From an uncultured bacterium (lineage in GTDB: Bacteria; Actinomycetota; Coriobacteriia; Coriobacteriales; Coriobacteriaceae), in contig CAJMSL010000113.1 of NCBI GenBank assembly GCA_905216045.1, forward strand, positions 1-6,289: DNA of 6,289 nt. The letters run 5' to 3'. Under the pieces are notes generated by a model. It was not told where the DNA came from. It saw nothing but the letters and a program-made list of their open reading frames with translations, and searched no databases. This document shows positions 6,287 through 6,289 of the stretch, piece by piece (within the stretch, counting starts at the first letter, position 1; each line of letters begins with the position of its first letter). A program made the translations under genes and the position numbers.

Positions 6287-6289
6287 CTG

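Overview
This window is a conserved housekeeping block. All eight supported genes lie on the minus strand, so the text below reads from the high coordinates to the low ones. High GC with GC-ending codons, three TTG starts, an L27 without the Bacillota-type N-terminal extension, no prp/ysxB gene between rplU and rpmA, and an Obg with a long acidic tail suggest an actinobacterial genome. The gene order and protein style make me favour Coriobacteriia (Collinsella/Olsenella-like). The taxon is an inference from style and synteny, not from a marker search.

Upstream module (about 6289 to 3239): the end of a small unidentified Ala/Gly-rich, possibly membrane-associated protein, then a 625-residue B12-binding-like/radical SAM protein (TIGR03960 type), then its usual partner, a DUF2344 (TIGR03936, 'radical SAM-linked') protein. 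The last two share a 4-nt ATGA overlap, so they are probably translationally coupled. Their biochemical function is not established to my knowledge.

Ribosomal module (about 3242 to 2437): a good sigma70-like promoter (TTGACG, 17 nt, TACTAT with an extended TG) begins inside the stop region of the DUF2344 gene and drives rplU (L21) and rpmA (L27). An imperfect but long terminator-like hairpin with a T6 run follows rpmA.

Downstream module (2420 to 1): obgE (ribosome-assembly GTPase), nadD (nicotinate mononucleotide adenylyltransferase) and yqeK (HD-domain Ap4A hydrolase family, cut by the window edge). obgE has no room for its own promoter after the hairpin, so it probably depends on read-through. 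The spacing is tight: 3 nt for obgE-nadD and 12 nt for nadD-yqeK.

The main oddity is nadD. A single in-frame TAG at codon 66 interrupts an otherwise intact enzyme. TAG is an ordinary stop elsewhere here (rplU and the edge gene both end in TAG), so this is a nonsense mutation, a sequencing error or, less likely, a split or recoded gene. I see no mobile element, CRISPR array, tRNA, rRNA or defence system, and no clear new biological system.
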